Assembly: GCA_024509875.1 (NCBI GenBank)
Contig: JAMPIV010018781.1
Span: forward strand, 186,001-250,000
Length of the DNA stretch: 64,000 bases
Reading direction: 5' to 3'
From: Oreohelix idahoensis
Lineage: Eukaryota; Mollusca; Gastropoda; Stylommatophora; Oreohelicidae
In this document: positions 44,421 through 55,747 of the stretch, one piece after another
How the letters are laid out: the number at the start of each line of letters is the position of its first letter
Numbering within the stretch: position 1 is the first letter of the stretch
Position numbers and translations under genes: made by a program
The notes under the pieces: generated by a model
The model's database searches: none
Told to the model about the DNA's origin: nothing
The model's input: the letters and a program-made list of their open reading frames with translations, nothing else

Positions 44421-44973
44421 TTATTGTTAATGCTAATCAGAATCGACCTGACTGCACTCCGGGCAAACCCATAGGTGCTCAGTCTCCCTCGGCAAATGTC
44501 GAAGAGTATGAATGCTAATTGTACCTATAGCACGCTGGTTGTACATACGTCGGATGCATCCTCTCTCACGTCCACTTCTGCTAGTCCCACGTTTGATGCC
44601 AAACTCCAACAGCCTCAGCCTTGTTGATTCATCCATTGCAGTGTCATTATCTAGCAGGCGATCATTAATAGCCTTTAGTATCTCTCCTTTATCCATGTCC
44701 AGTGTCATCACTATGGGTGCTCTCGAGGCCAGTCATGTCAGCTCTCTCATTGCCACGTACCCCTGCATGACCAGGACAGTAGATCTACACCAGTTCTTCA
44801 AGACTTGAGGATTCTGTTGATGTTTTCCATTCCTGCCGCATCCATCCGTTCTGAACTTTCCGAAGCGTGGCTTGAGAGTCTGACAATATAACTGCCCTGG
44901 TTGATGGAGTTTCAGACAGCCACCTCAGTGCTGCAGTAACTGCCTCTACCTCCATTCTCATGCTGGAGGTTGT
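44421..44973 (-). mobile_element. Non-LTR fragment with RNase H domain, TSD TTAGTG
   Basis: The minus strand encodes an RNase HI-like segment: MRMEVEAVTAALRWL, VILSDSQATLRKV and, after a stop, IYCPGHAGVRGNERAD. It then has an open frame (44711-44433) ending CIRRMYNQRAIGT ... HLWVCPECSQVDSD. The fragment is flanked by TTAGTG at 44415-44420 and 44974-44979, and it interrupts the APE coding sequence of the surrounding element. RNase H is found only in some non-LTR clades (I, Ingi and related), so this is a different family from its host. Confidence 0.7.
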
Positions 44974-45060
44974 TTAGTGCAGAACCCAAGGAGTCGCTTT
45001 CCATTGTCATTTAGTGTATCTTCTCCATACCTACCAATAACTCCACCCCATCTAGCATGG
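44974..45060 (-). pseudogene. APE fragment, segment between RNase H insert and element 3
   Basis: The minus strand reads ARWGGVIGRYGEDTLND followed by NGKRLLGFCT, which continues GDFNARVGND encoded at 53770-53836 across the LTR element. Joined at the CATGG duplication, the frame is unbroken. Confidence 0.8.
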
Positions 45061-47515
45061 TGTCGTGAAATATTCTAATCCACATATATAAATTAAAAGG
45101 TAAATATAAAGCCTAACAAATAAATTCTAATAAAGAAAAGAGCAATGGTAAAATAACAGTGCTGTCACAAAGAATGTACTCGAAATCCCCCTTTGTTTTA
45201 TGCTTCGTCTGCAAATTGTAACGTTTCCACGTTAAATATAAGCCACTGCATAAATACAAGCGTTTCCACAACACATTAAAACGGGTATTGCATTTCTACG
45301 AAAAACATTGAGAGGCACACTGCGTAATGACCTAAATTAATCCTAACATTAATTATACTACGTTACCAAAACGAACGAACAGATGGACTCAAATAGAAAG
45401 AGAGAGGGGCGAATGAAATCAGGAACGCATGCAAAATTAAACACGCGTCTCGCTATTAATGCCACCCCAACAAGCGTAACGCGATACACAATTACTACTA
45501 TCACGCGTGTAAGGCCACATGCACTAACTTTTTCAGACGGACAGTGATAAAATTCACTACCCTTCCCAGAGTTAGGTTTTAAAAAACCTGGAAAACGCTT
45601 ATTAGAAAAGATGACAATAGATGGGTTTACGTTTGAAAACATTACAGTACCCAGACAGCACATCTTCGAAACAGGAGGTAGAAGAAATTGCATATTTTGA
45701 ACGCAGCCACTTAGCTCTTTTAAATTTGTATATTTGGGTTCCTTAGGGCTTGCTGACAAAGAATATGTAAAACGTTACGCAAATAGTCTAGGAATTAACA
45801 AATTATAACCAAAATAAAATAGTGGGGATGCCTGACAGCATGAAATCATTTCTGCTCATAAAATTTTTTTATAACGTGTTTGAAAAAACCTTACGTACGG
45901 AAATAGCCTACCATGTAAACTCCAAATTGATTGGAGCGCAACAAATATAAGACTAAACACGATTGGTCGGACTATAAATACTATCTTTGGTTGTTAGGGG
46001 AGACGTAGGAAGGTAAAATTTTTTCAAACACTTGTCGAAACGTGGCTCCATTGGCCAGACTCGCTGATATAATCACTTAGGAGCGTTAGTTCGAGACCAC
46101 TAGTTCAAATAAGCTTGATAAAGCAACAGTGCGTTGAAGCCAGCTCATATTTTTGCTAAATAAAAGCCTGGAACATAAGCAGATGGGAATTTGTGCCAGT
46201 ATTTGTGCCAGAATTCATTGCTAGTCAACGTATCTGTGTTTATTTCCATGAATTGTGGTAAGCTTGAAACATTCAGTATCTTTTAATGAAAATTGAATGT
46301 GAATTGTTAATTTATGCCTGTATATATGTGTAGTTCAGTAGCAAACATGATGTAAAGCCTATAATGCTCCAGCCTGAACAGAAGGTGTCGGAGGAAAGTA
46401 AAACGGCATGGAATGGCCAAACAGTACACTGACACCTAGATGATTGACTAGAAAGAAATAATGCTGGAATTGCAGAGGCGTAGTAACCATTAAGGAGGTT
46501 AATACTGGTATAAAGTATTTCAGATGAAGCTGACAGTTGGCCTAACGCTCTGAACTCAATGTTTGTGATGTATTGTGCTCAGTGTAGAACTAGAGTATCA
46601 ATTAGTTATGAAGTAGAAGGTACATCCTTCTTGTTTTCAGGGACCGTGGTCTTGATGGTATTGAGCAGCACCTGGTCAGAGCTTTGCTGAATCCAGAGTC
46701 GGACAGCATACTCCTTGGTCCATTTAGCTATCAGTGAGGTGTCTCCAGAGCCCAGGGGAGAAATCGAGCAGAGGAGTCTTTTCCTGCCGCCATCACGCAA
46801 GATAAGCTGATGTGGCCAGCTGAGCTCAAAATTATGTACCCCCATCTTAAAATAACATTGTAACATAAACTTAAGAGGGGAAGTAAATTGTTTTAATATC
46901 AGGAACTGAGAACATCTCCAATACTAGTTCCAATAAAGACAAACTATTGAAGTCATGATGACAAATACCAACAGAGCTTGAACAAAACAAAACCAGTATT
47001 ACCTCATATTACTACTACACAACTGACACACATAGGATACTTTTAATAATATATGTCACTACAATATTCATATTGATAAATTCTGTACATATAACTTGTA
47101 ATTAAAATTGATTGTGATTCCTGGTTCCCTTTGTATTTGAATCAGGACACATATTCATTCATGACAGCAATGAATACATATTGTTATTTGAAAAGTTATC
47201 AGTGACTCCTTTAAGATATCCTTGTAGAGTGTTTTATGTATGTGAGTGTCACAGTGTTGTCAAGTGTAGTGGAATAAATTAAATTGTTTATCTGTCTGTT
47301 GTTGTTTTGACTTACACTTCATCATACACATACCCTAGACATATAACGTAGTCATCACACTATTCCAGAATAATTCTGACTGAGGTATACATATGTGGCA
47401 GCAAGTAAGGTTATATATAATACACTACTCTTATTAGATATATATACCTTCACAGCTGATCTCAGTCAGTACACTAAGTCCCCTATAAATATTTATAACA
47501 TCCCACTTCACCACA
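45061..47515 (+). repeat. 5' LTR of element 3
   Basis: Starts TGTCGTGAAATATTC and ends CACTTCACCACA. The LTR at 58967-61387 is a diverged relative. Short minus-strand frames (45358-45759, 46606-46866) recur in the sister LTR and have no family motif. Confidence 0.9.
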
Positions 47516-47520
47516 TATAT

Positions 47521-47547
47521 TGGGGTCTCGCTCTTGGGATTTTGAAT
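47521..47547 (+). promoter_or_regulatory. Primer binding site, tRNA-Pro-like (element 3)
   Basis: TGGGGTCTCGCTCTTGGGAT starts five bases after the LTR, and TTTTGAATC follows. It resembles the complement of a tRNA 3' end and T-arm, closest to tRNA-Pro among those I can compare. The copy at 61393 reads TGGGGTCTCGCTCCCGGGAT. Confidence 0.55.
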
Positions 47548-47719
47548 CTTTCCCTATTAAAAATATTGGGGGTAATTCACTTCAGGGAATATAAGAATTA
47601 AAAGGTATCCTTGGGTGGAATTAAATAAGGTTGAGCTCACGGTGCCTGTGTTGTCCATTAGATATATATTTAGAGATTGAATTGTTGGTTAGACATTGTA
47701 TAAATTTACCTGATAGACA

Positions 47720-48126
47720 ATGGCGGACCTGGCCAAATTTCGATCTGCTGCTGTTCAGACTGCAAAAGAGTTAGGATTAGATGGGCAAGTTATGGTTGCC
47801 TATGTCACTACGGAATGTGACAAATTTATTGAACGCGAAGAAAGAAGGTTTGAAGCCGAAAGAAAGTTAGAGGCTGAAAGGGAAATTAAGAAGTTACAAT
47901 TTGAGGCTGAGGCTGAGACTAAGAGGTTGCAGGCTGAGGCTGAGACTAAGAGGTTGCAGATTGAGGCTGAGGCTAAGAAATTGGAGGCAGAAAGAGAAGA
48001 CAAAAGATTGGCTGCAGAAAGGGAAGAGAAGAAATTAGCTGCAGAAAGGGAAGCAGAAGAAAGAAGATTGGCTGCAGAAAGGGAAGAAAGAAATTAGCTG
48101 CAGAAAGGGAAGCAGAAGAAAGAAGA
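47720..48126 (+). pseudogene. Gag N-terminal coiled coil, element 3 (1-nt frameshift)
   Basis: Starts MADLAKFRSAAVQTAKELG, followed by ~90 residues of Glu/Lys/Arg/Ala-rich heptads made of repeated KRLQAEAET and AAEREEKKL units. A 27-bp DNA repeat (GCTGCAGAAAGGGAAG...) lost one base near 48085, so the frame stops at 48097. The gag frame continues from 48127 or earlier in the next frame. The homologous element at 61577 is intact here, which shows the ancestral gene was continuous. Confidence 0.8.
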
Positions 48127-49440
48127 TTGACTGCAGAAAGGGAAGAGAAGAAATTAGCTGCAGAAAGGGAAGCAGAAGATAAAAGATTACAAAGGGAACA
48201 TGAGTTACGACTAAGGGAGTTTGAGTTTCAAGGCCATGCTCCTGAAAATGGTGCCAGTCCCTTTGCCTCTGATGCTACGGTTACTCAAGGAGCCTCAACC
48301 TCAGCTATGAATTTTCATTTAGATCATTTTGTTGAGAAAGACGATGATATAGAGAGCTATCTAAATAGGTATGAACTATTAGCTACCACGTATGGGTTAG
48401 AGAGAGAAAGGTGGAGCTTAAAGTTATCTCAAGGACTTCGTGGGGCAGCTTATGAAGTTTTTGCAAAAATGAGCAGAGGTGATCAGGAAAATTATGACAT
48501 GCTAAAGCAGGCTCTTTTGTTAAGATATGAAAAGAATGCAGAATTTTATAGGAAAAAATTTAGGAATGCTAAACTACTGTCAGGTGAAACCTATCACCAG
48601 TTCTCTGCACGAATAGAGACATACTTGGAGAAATGGACTTCTCTGGGGAAAACCCAAGATCTTAAGGAAATGGTCCTTATAGAGCAATTAAGAGAGTCCA
48701 TGGCTCCAGACCTGAGAAAGTTTCTCATGGAACAAGGTGCAGAGAGGCTGGGTGAGTTGCTAAATGTTGCTGAAAGGTATCAAGCAGCTCAAGCAGAGGT
48801 AACAGGTAATAAAAAGAAACAAGTGGATAACTTTAGGGCACCACAGAACTTTAATAAATTTGATCCTAGGGATCAAAACAAAGGTAAGCACCAGTTTGAT
48901 AGGCCACGGTATGAAAATAAAAATAAATTCCCACAATTCGATGAAAGGAAATATGATGAAAGAAAATCTTTCAACCAAGGAAAAAGGTGGTGTAAGAATT
49001 GTCAGATGGACAATCATGACACTGACCGTTGCAGAAGGAAACCTGTGTATATGGCAACCCTTCAGGTCAGGTCGACCTCAAGACAGGAGGAGGATATTAT
49101 GTTGGATACCACTCCAGAAGAGATGAGGAAGGCACAGGCTGGGGATAAAACACTCAAGCCTTGTTTCAGAAAATTGTCAACTTGTCATACAACTCCAGGC
49201 AAGGGAGATTTTTACATGAAAAACAAGTTGATGTATAGGAAGACTGGAGCTAGATCCAAAGGTCAGGGACAGCTGGTACTTCCTAAAAGATATAGGGCAG
49301 ACTTAATAAGGAGCCTACATGTGAAACCAGATGGGGACCATGAGAAGATAGGTACCATCATTCAAAAGGTGGCTCACAATTATTATTGGCCCAAAGCAAG
49401 ATGGGACATTGAGAATTTTGTAGAAAGGTGTAGCATAGCA
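48127..49440 (+). CDS. Gag and integrase zinc domain, element 3 (protease missing)
   Basis: Capsid-like gag domain (HLDHFVEKDDDIESYLNRYE ... MLKQALLLRYEKN ... LRKFLMEQGAERLGEL), a Lys/Asn/Gln-rich linker, then a CCHC knuckle CKNCQMDNHDTDRC (C-x2-C-x4-H-x4-C). About 40 residues later comes the segment that in element 2 follows the protease (KTLKPCFRKL), so no D(S/T)G protease is encoded. The integrase zinc-binding part then follows (LHVKPDGDH ... NYYWPKARWDIENFVERC). Only the first Cys of the CxxC pair remains before homology ends at about 49438. Confidence 0.8.
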
Positions 49441-49850
49441 CATGAGGGAACACCCACAAGTGGGAACATGGATCAGGACCTGGACACGCCACGGGGCAAG
49501 ATTAGGCCTGATAATAAAAAGAAAAATAGATTTGATAAAGTGGACCAAATGGAATGGGAAGCCCCTTTTCACGGACAAGCTTCACTTAACTGTTTTACAA
49601 TGGCCACTATGCGGAGAGTGCAAAAAGATGTCTTACCCCAGGATAAGCCGACAACCCCTCAATCGGACTTAAACAAACTGGAGGAAGAGGATGTAGAGAG
49701 GAAATCTCTCATCAAGAATTTTAAGTGGGGAGAAAGCCCCAAGAGAAAAATTGGTAGCGGTCGTTTTGTGAATGATAATTCTGGGAGGAAAAATCATCAC
49801 TATAAAGCTTCGAGTGGAAGAGACCATACCGGTGCATGGACAAATAGGTC
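49441..49850 (+). other. Unidentified insert replacing the integrase core
   Basis: About 410 bp between the integrase zinc domain and its C-terminal domain, where about 270 codons with the D,D-35-E core should lie. The gag frame stays open through it to 49875 and yields a charged Lys/Asp-rich sequence (e.g. GKIRPDNKKKNRFDKVDQME and LIKNFKWGESPKRKIGSG). I do not recognise it as integrase in any frame. It could be captured host mRNA, sequence from another element, or filler at a deletion. The frame does not match that of the downstream RT part. Confidence 0.6.
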
Positions 49851-50957
49851 CACACAATTAAAGGTCCATATGTAGCTTTGTTAAGAACGTGGACTGATGA
49901 AAAGGCAGAGGAAAACATTACATCTTCATACCAATATGTGAATGAGCTGACCACTCGTTTAAAAACTGGCTGGAAACTTGCCAATGAAAATTTGAAACAA
50001 GCCAGGAAGAAACATGCTGCCTATTATAACAGGAAGGCGAAAGACAGAAATTTGGCTGTGGGAGAGAAAGTACTGCTTCTTTTGCCCGGGAGTCAGAATA
50101 AGTTACAAATTGGATGGCAGGGTCCATATACAGTTTTAGAGAAGGTGTCTAGAACAAATTATAAGATAGATAAGAAGGGGAAAGAAAAAATCTATCATGT
50201 GAATCTCCTGAAGAAATATTTGGAAAGAGAACATCAGGAAGAGACACACTTGTTGACCTTGTCCATCGCCATGGAGATGAAAAAGGAACCACTTTCATCA
50301 TTTGAATATCCATTACACCCCTGTGAGACAGCAGCACAGGTGAAAATCAGTACACATTTAACGAAAACTCAGAAAGAGAGAGTGCAACAGGTTCTAAATA
50401 ATCATGCAGAGGTGTTAACAGACCGACCAGGGCATACAAACCTATTGGAATATGATATGAAACTGATAGACCCCACACCTGTCTGTATGAAACCATATTC
50501 GATTCCGTTTGCTAAGGAGAAAGCTTTGAAGGAAGAGATAGACTATCTGTTGAAGGAAGGAATTATTTCGCACAGTGAATCTTCGTATAGTTCCGGTGTT
50601 GTACTCTTAAGGAAGCCCTCTGGAGAACATAGACTCTGTATAGATTACAGGAGACTGAATGCTATTACAGAAGGACAGGTGGATCCATTGCCGGATACAA
50701 ATCAGCTGTTTGCCAGACTAAATAAAGCTAAATATTTCTCAAAAGTGGATCTGAGTAAAGGATACTATCAGATTCCAGTAAAGCCTGAGGTTAGACCATA
50801 CCTAGCTTTTAGTACCTCAGAAGGACACTATGAGTTTAATAGATTGCCATTTGGATTGAAGAATGCGCCTAGTGTCTTCTCTAGAATGATGAGAAAATTG
50901 TTGGATGTAAACATTTCGGAGGAACGTAATGAATCCCTGAGTTGCCTCTTTGATTGA
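49851..50957 (+). CDS. Integrase C-terminus and N-terminal RT, element 3 (truncated)
   Basis: Homology starts near 49855 (IKGPYVALLR), matching IKGPLEALLR of element 2. It covers the integrase C-terminal region with WQGPYTVLEKVSRTNYK and LKKYLERE, then RT: YSIPFAKEKAL, SSGVVLLRKPSGEHRLCIDY, KVDLSKGYYQI, FSTSEGHYEF, PFGLKNAPSVFSRMMRKLL. It breaks off into DVNISEERN and a stop at 50957, just before the catalytic xxDD box. The frame as listed opens with Met at 49878. It encodes no complete enzyme. Confidence 0.85.
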   Translation, partial: HTIKGPYVALLRTWTDEKAEENITSSYQYVNELTTRLKTGWKLANENLKQARKKHAAYYNRKAKDRNLAVGEKVLLLLPGSQNKLQIGWQGPYTVLEKVSRTNYKIDKKGKEKIYHVNLLKKYLEREHQEETHLLTLSIAMEMKKEPLSSFEYPLHPCETAAQVKISTHLTKTQKERVQQVLNNHAEVLTDRPGHTNLLEYDMKLIDPTPVCMKPYSIPFAKEKALKEEIDYLLKEGIISHSESSYSSGVVLLRKPSGEHRLCIDYRRLNAITEGQVDPLPDTNQLFARLNKAKYFSKVDLSKGYYQIPVKPEVRPYLAFSTSEGHYEFNRLPFGLKNAPSVFSRMMRKLLDVNISEERNESLSCLFD

Positions 50958-51366
50958 GGATATTCCGAATGTTTCATACAGGATAATAAGAAGATTATGG
51001 GATCCACTACGAAAACTCTGCTATCACCAGGTATATGTTATCTCCTCATAACGTACATTTTGAGGGAAATATAATGTTCTCTGGACATGTCATTGCGCAG
51101 ACTCAGAGAAGAGAAATGGTGAATACGGGTTGCGAAGCAGCATTAAGACAAGCACTCACACTTGCGGCTGTTCAGTAACATAACCGAAATATATTATTGG
51201 TTGTAGAAGTCTGAGGCAGATTTCATGAGTAGTGCCTACTCTGAATGGACCCAACTACATAAAACCATGATAGCACCACAGCAGAGTAAAGTCAAGTTGA
51301 CTTACATTTATCTATGTGTATATAGAATAAAGGACTGACATATAATGTCTGTTTTAAGAGGGGAGG
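50958..51366 (+). other. 3' non-coding segment of element 3 with PPT
   Basis: Non-homologous to RT or RNase H, so the rest of pol is deleted. It ends in AAGAGGGGAGG directly against the 3' LTR at 51367, a good polypurine tract. Confidence 0.75.
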
Positions 51367-53769
51367 TGTCGTGAAATATTCTAATCCACATATATAAATT
51401 AAAAGGTAAATATAAAGCCTAACAAATAAATTCTAATAAAGAAAAGAGCAATGGTAAAATAACAGTGCTGTCACAAAGAATGTACTCGAAATCCCCCTTT
51501 GTTTTATGCTTCGTCTGCAAATTGTAACGTTTCCACGTTAAATATAAGCCACTGCATAAATACAAGCGTTTCCACAACACATTAAAACGGGTATTGCATA
51601 AATTATACTACGTTACCAAAAACGAACGAACAGATGGACTCAAATAGAAAGAGAGAGGGGCGAATGAAATCAGGAACGCATGCAAAATTAAACACGCGTC
51701 TCGCTATTAATGCCACCCCAACAAGCGTAACGCGATACACAATTACTACTATCACGCGTGTAAGGCCACATGCACTAACTTTATTTCAAATCGACAGTGA
51801 TAAAATTCACTACCCTTCCCAGAGTTAGGTTTTAAAAAACCTGGAAAACGCTTATTAGAAAAGATGACAATAGATGGGTTTACGTTTGAAAACATTACAG
51901 TACCCAGACAGCACATCTTCGAAACAGGAGGTAGAAGAAATTGCATATTTTGAACGCAGCCACTTAGCTCTTTTAAATTTGTATATTTGGGTTCCTTAGG
52001 GCTTGCTGACAAAGAATATGTAAAACGTTACGCAAATAGTCTAGGAATTAACAAATTATAACCAAAATAAAATAGTGGGGATGCCTGACAGCATGAAATC
52101 ATTTCTGCTCATAAAATTTTTTTATAACGTGTTTGAACAAAACCTTACGTACGGAAATAGCCTACCATGTAAACTCCAAATTGATTGGAGCGCAACAAAT
52201 ATAAGACTAAACACGATTGGTCGGACTATAAATACTATCTTTGGTTGTTAGGGGAGACGTAGGAAGGTAAAATTTTTTCAAACACTTGTCGAAACGTGGC
52301 TCCATTGGCCAGACTCGCTGATATAATCACTTAGGAGCGTTAGTTCGAGACCACTAGTTCAAATAAGCTTGATAAAGCAACAGTGCGTTGAAGCCAGCTC
52401 ATATTTTTGCTAAATAAAAGCCTGGAACATAAGCAGATGGGAATTTGTGCCAGTATTTGTGCCAGAATTCATTGCTAGTCAACGTATCTGTGTTTATTTC
52501 CATGAATTGTGGTAAGCTTGAAACATTCAGTATCTTTTAATGAAAATTGAATGTGAATTGTTAATTTATGCCTGTATATATGTGTAGTTCAGTAGCAAAC
52601 ATGATGTAAAGCCTATAATGCTCCAGCCTGAACAGAAGGTGTCGGAGGAAAGTAAAACGGCATGGAATGGCCAAACAGTACACTGACACCTAGATGATTG
52701 ACTAGAAAGAAATAATGCTGGAATTGCAGAGGCGTAGTAACCATTAAGGAGGTTAATACTGGTATAAAGTATTTCAGATGAAGCTGACAGTTGGCCTAAC
52801 GCTCTGAACTCAATGTTTGTGATGTATTGTGCTCAGTGTAGAACTAGAGTATCAATTAGTTATGAAGTAGAAGGTACATCCTTCTTGTTTTCAGGGACCG
52901 TGGTCTTGATGGTATTGAGCAGCACCTGGTCAGAGCTTTGCTGAATCCAGAGTCGGACAGCATACTCCTTGGTCCATTTAGCTATCAGTGAGGTGTCTCC
53001 AGAGCCCAGGGGAGAAATCGAGCAGAGGAGTCTCTTCCTGCCGCCATCACGCAAGATAAGCTGATGTGGCCAGCTGAGCTCAAAATTATGTACCCCCATC
53101 TTAAAATAACATTGTAACATAAACTTAAGAGGGGAAGTAAATTGTTTTAATATCAGGAACTGAGAACATCTCCAATACTAGTTCCAATAAAGACAAACTA
53201 TTGAAGTCATGATGACAAATACCAACAGAGCTTGAACAAAACAAAACCAGTATTACCTCATATTACTACTACACAACTGACACACATAGGATACTTTTAA
53301 TAATATATGTCACTACAATATTCATATTGAGAAATTCTGTACATATAACTTGTAATTAAAATTGATTGTGATTCCTGGTTCCCTTTGTATTTGAATCAGG
53401 ACACATATTCATTCATGACAGCAATGAATACATATTGTTATTTGAAAAGTTATCAGTGACTCCTTTAAGATATCCTTGTAGAGTGTTTTCTGTATGTGAG
53501 TGTCACAGTGTTGTCAAGTGTGGTGGAATAAATTAAATTGTTTATCTGTCTGTTGTTGTTATGACTTACACTTCATCATACACATACCCTAGACATACAA
53601 CGTAGTCATCACACTATTCCAGAATAATTCTGACTGAGGTATACATATGTGGCAGCAAGTAAGGTTATATATAATACACTACTCTTATTAGATATATATA
53701 CCTTCACAGCTGATCTCAGTCAGTACACTAAGTCCCCTATAAATATTTATAACATCCCACTTCACCACA
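51367..53769 (+). repeat. 3' LTR of element 3
   Basis: Very close to 45061-47515 apart from the ~54-bp deletion near 51600, a local change near 51783 and scattered single differences. Followed by CATGG. Confidence 0.9.
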
Positions 53770-53836
53770 CATGGTCATTTCCAACTCTGGCATTGAAATC
53801 TCCGAGAAGGATAATTTCATCCAGGCTGTCGTCCCA
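53770..53836 (-). pseudogene. APE fragment, upstream piece
   Basis: The minus strand reads DDSLDEIILLGDFNARVGND, containing the GDFNARVG motif of APE-like nucleases, then continues across element 3 at 45060 with HARWGG. Confidence 0.8.
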
Positions 53837-53984
53837 TTAATACTTATACAATTTCATGTTCCATAAATCGTCATCCGTAATTGGTGCCATTTGGTCGCCT
53901 TTAAGATCAGTCCGGTTTTCTCTCAGTTGGTTCTTATAATCGTATCTTAAGGTAAACAGGTGATTGGCCTGTTGTGCCTTTGCA

Positions 53985-54350
53985 AGATGAAGAAGCCGCC
54001 CCCTTACTGTCTCCATGAATGTCGCCCTCCTTTTTCAGCCCTTCTTGGGACCGGCCTGGACGGAGTTCTGATGCATTTTGATCTCCAAATATTTCCCACT
54101 GCAATGAAGGCTCCTCTAGCCTTTTGTATGCTTATTTTGATACCATTGTCTGTCCCTCCAACTTTGTCTATTTTTCTGCCAAGGTACATGAGTAATTCTT
54201 CATCTTGTAGTGGTGTTTCTTCCAGTACAATCTTGTAGTGGTGTTTCTTCCAGTACAATCTTGTAGTGGTGTTTCTTCCAGTACAATCTTGTAGTGGTGT
54301 TTCTTCCAGTACAATCTTGTTATAGTTTCCTGCATTTATTCTCATTATCT
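53985..54350 (-). pseudogene. Non-LTR RT thumb fragment
   Basis: The minus strand has EELLMYLGRKIDKVGGTDNG followed by IKISIQKARGAFIAVGNIW, the conserved YLG.. IQKAR.AF region just after the RT palm. It is preceded by a four-fold 28-bp duplication (54204-54315) that inserts a repeated LEETPLQD-like phrase in alternating frames. Homology fades near 54000. It is a separate element from the APE next to it. Confidence 0.7.
54204..54315. repeat. 28-bp tandem repeat, 4 units
   Basis: Four essentially perfect copies of CTTGTAGTGGTGTTTCTTCC plus AGTACAAT, starting at 54204, 54232, 54260 and 54288, with a partial fifth. They lie inside the RT thumb remnant. Confidence 0.95.
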
Positions 54351-55747
54351 TTGTTTTCTCCCTGTGTATTTTCCTTCTGAGTATTAAATATTATATTCAA
54401 GCGGGGAAAAAACCAATTCTAATGTAAGCACACCAAATATAGTCAGTTGTAAATAACGCTCTGACGTACATATAGCACTAAAATAAAAATAAAATTACAT
54501 TAAATACCCTAATTGTTACCCAAAAATTAGGCGGAATAGAGTAGACCGTCTGCCGAGATGATGGATAAGCTGAAACCATTGAACCTCATGTGATGTTCTC
54601 CCAAATAATAACCCACATGTGGTTGAATCGGGTAATCCATGCATAAGGCAAACCAAATCTGATACTCTCCTGTCATTTCTTTTAAAACATTCTTTAATCT
54701 TTATGAATCTTAACATACGCTTTATTTGGTTATCGTGTGTACGCGACAATTGAAGTGTTGTTATTTTAAAACTGTTTGAGACGCCGAGAGCCCGAAAGGT
54801 AGGAAACTGAGAGATGAGCGTTGAATGAAAACAATTACAGTATTTCGAGTACGGAAGCTGAAATTTAGCTTTGGAAGGAATGCAGCACATTAACGTGAGA
54901 GCACCTTGTTGTGGTGTGTGAATGGTACTATTTCAATTAAACTGTCTTCATATTTCGATCTATCTGTTCCTATGTTTGTTATTCTATGGAAGCAGATCTG
55001 AAGATATTATTGCATGGAACTGTAAATTAAGTAATACTTTATTATTGTCTATCAGCGTGATCGCCTGCTCGTTGCCTCTCGTGAAACCATATCACCGCGA
55101 CTATATTGTAACATGCAGGAAGCAGAATCCGACAACATAAATGCATGAATTTTAGCTACCAGACCAGAATCTCTCGCGTCCAATCGTAATCAGGCACAAG
55201 ATCTACATACAAAAGCTCTCAGTACAAAGACCTGGAGTTATTGTGTGAAGACCGACAGCTAATGGAGCCAACGACGGTTGCTAGTGCCAGAAGTATACGT
55301 CACATCCTTATCAGTACTCTCTTGATCAAATAAAGCATTAAAATACAGGTATTTCCGAAATATAATCACAACGAAAGGTAGACAGGCAGAGAACTGGAAA
55401 CAAGAAATCGGATAGTTATAAAGAGTAGTTTAATTGTGCTCTGGGGTTAATATAATTCTATTGCAACAAAATAACAGAAGATAAAGTTATACCAGCTCAT
55501 TACAGTTAATTTCAGATGTGGTCGTTACTCGAATACAAGAAGAAATGACTGTCATATGCCAGATGTCTTTTCTGTCAATTTCTTAATTATGTCTGCCCAG
55601 AACACCTTTGGTCTATCGCGTGTTCTTGTTCCAGGGACTGCTTCATTGACTGGGGCTAAATGTATGCAAACGTTAAAACACTGTATTATGGTTTGTTCAT
55701 GCCGGCAAAATGCTTTACAATCAACAAACACAATAAGACATATACAA
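54351..55747. other. No gene recognised
   Basis: AT-rich sequence. A 124-codon minus-strand frame at 54516-54890 (ending LGRRSTLFRLIFG) has no motif I recognise and no supporting context. It is not called as a gene. Confidence 0.5.

Larger units (their letters stand above)
45061..53769 (+). mobile_element. Non-autonomous Gmr1-like LTR retrotransposon (element 3)
   Basis: LTRs 45061-47515 (2455 bp) and 51367-53769 (2403 bp; a ~54-bp deletion near 51600 explains the difference), both TGTCGTG...CACCACA. TSD CATGG at 45056-45060 and 53770-53774. A PBS and PPT are present. The coding part keeps gag, the integrase zinc domain, the integrase C-terminus and the first half of RT. It lacks protease, the integrase DDE core, the RT catalytic box and RNase H. 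LTRs are close to identical, so it moved recently with enzymes supplied in trans. Confidence 0.9.

Noticed and set aside
54516..54890. 124-codon minus-strand frame
   Set aside because: No recognisable domain or context. Kept only as an unassigned open frame.
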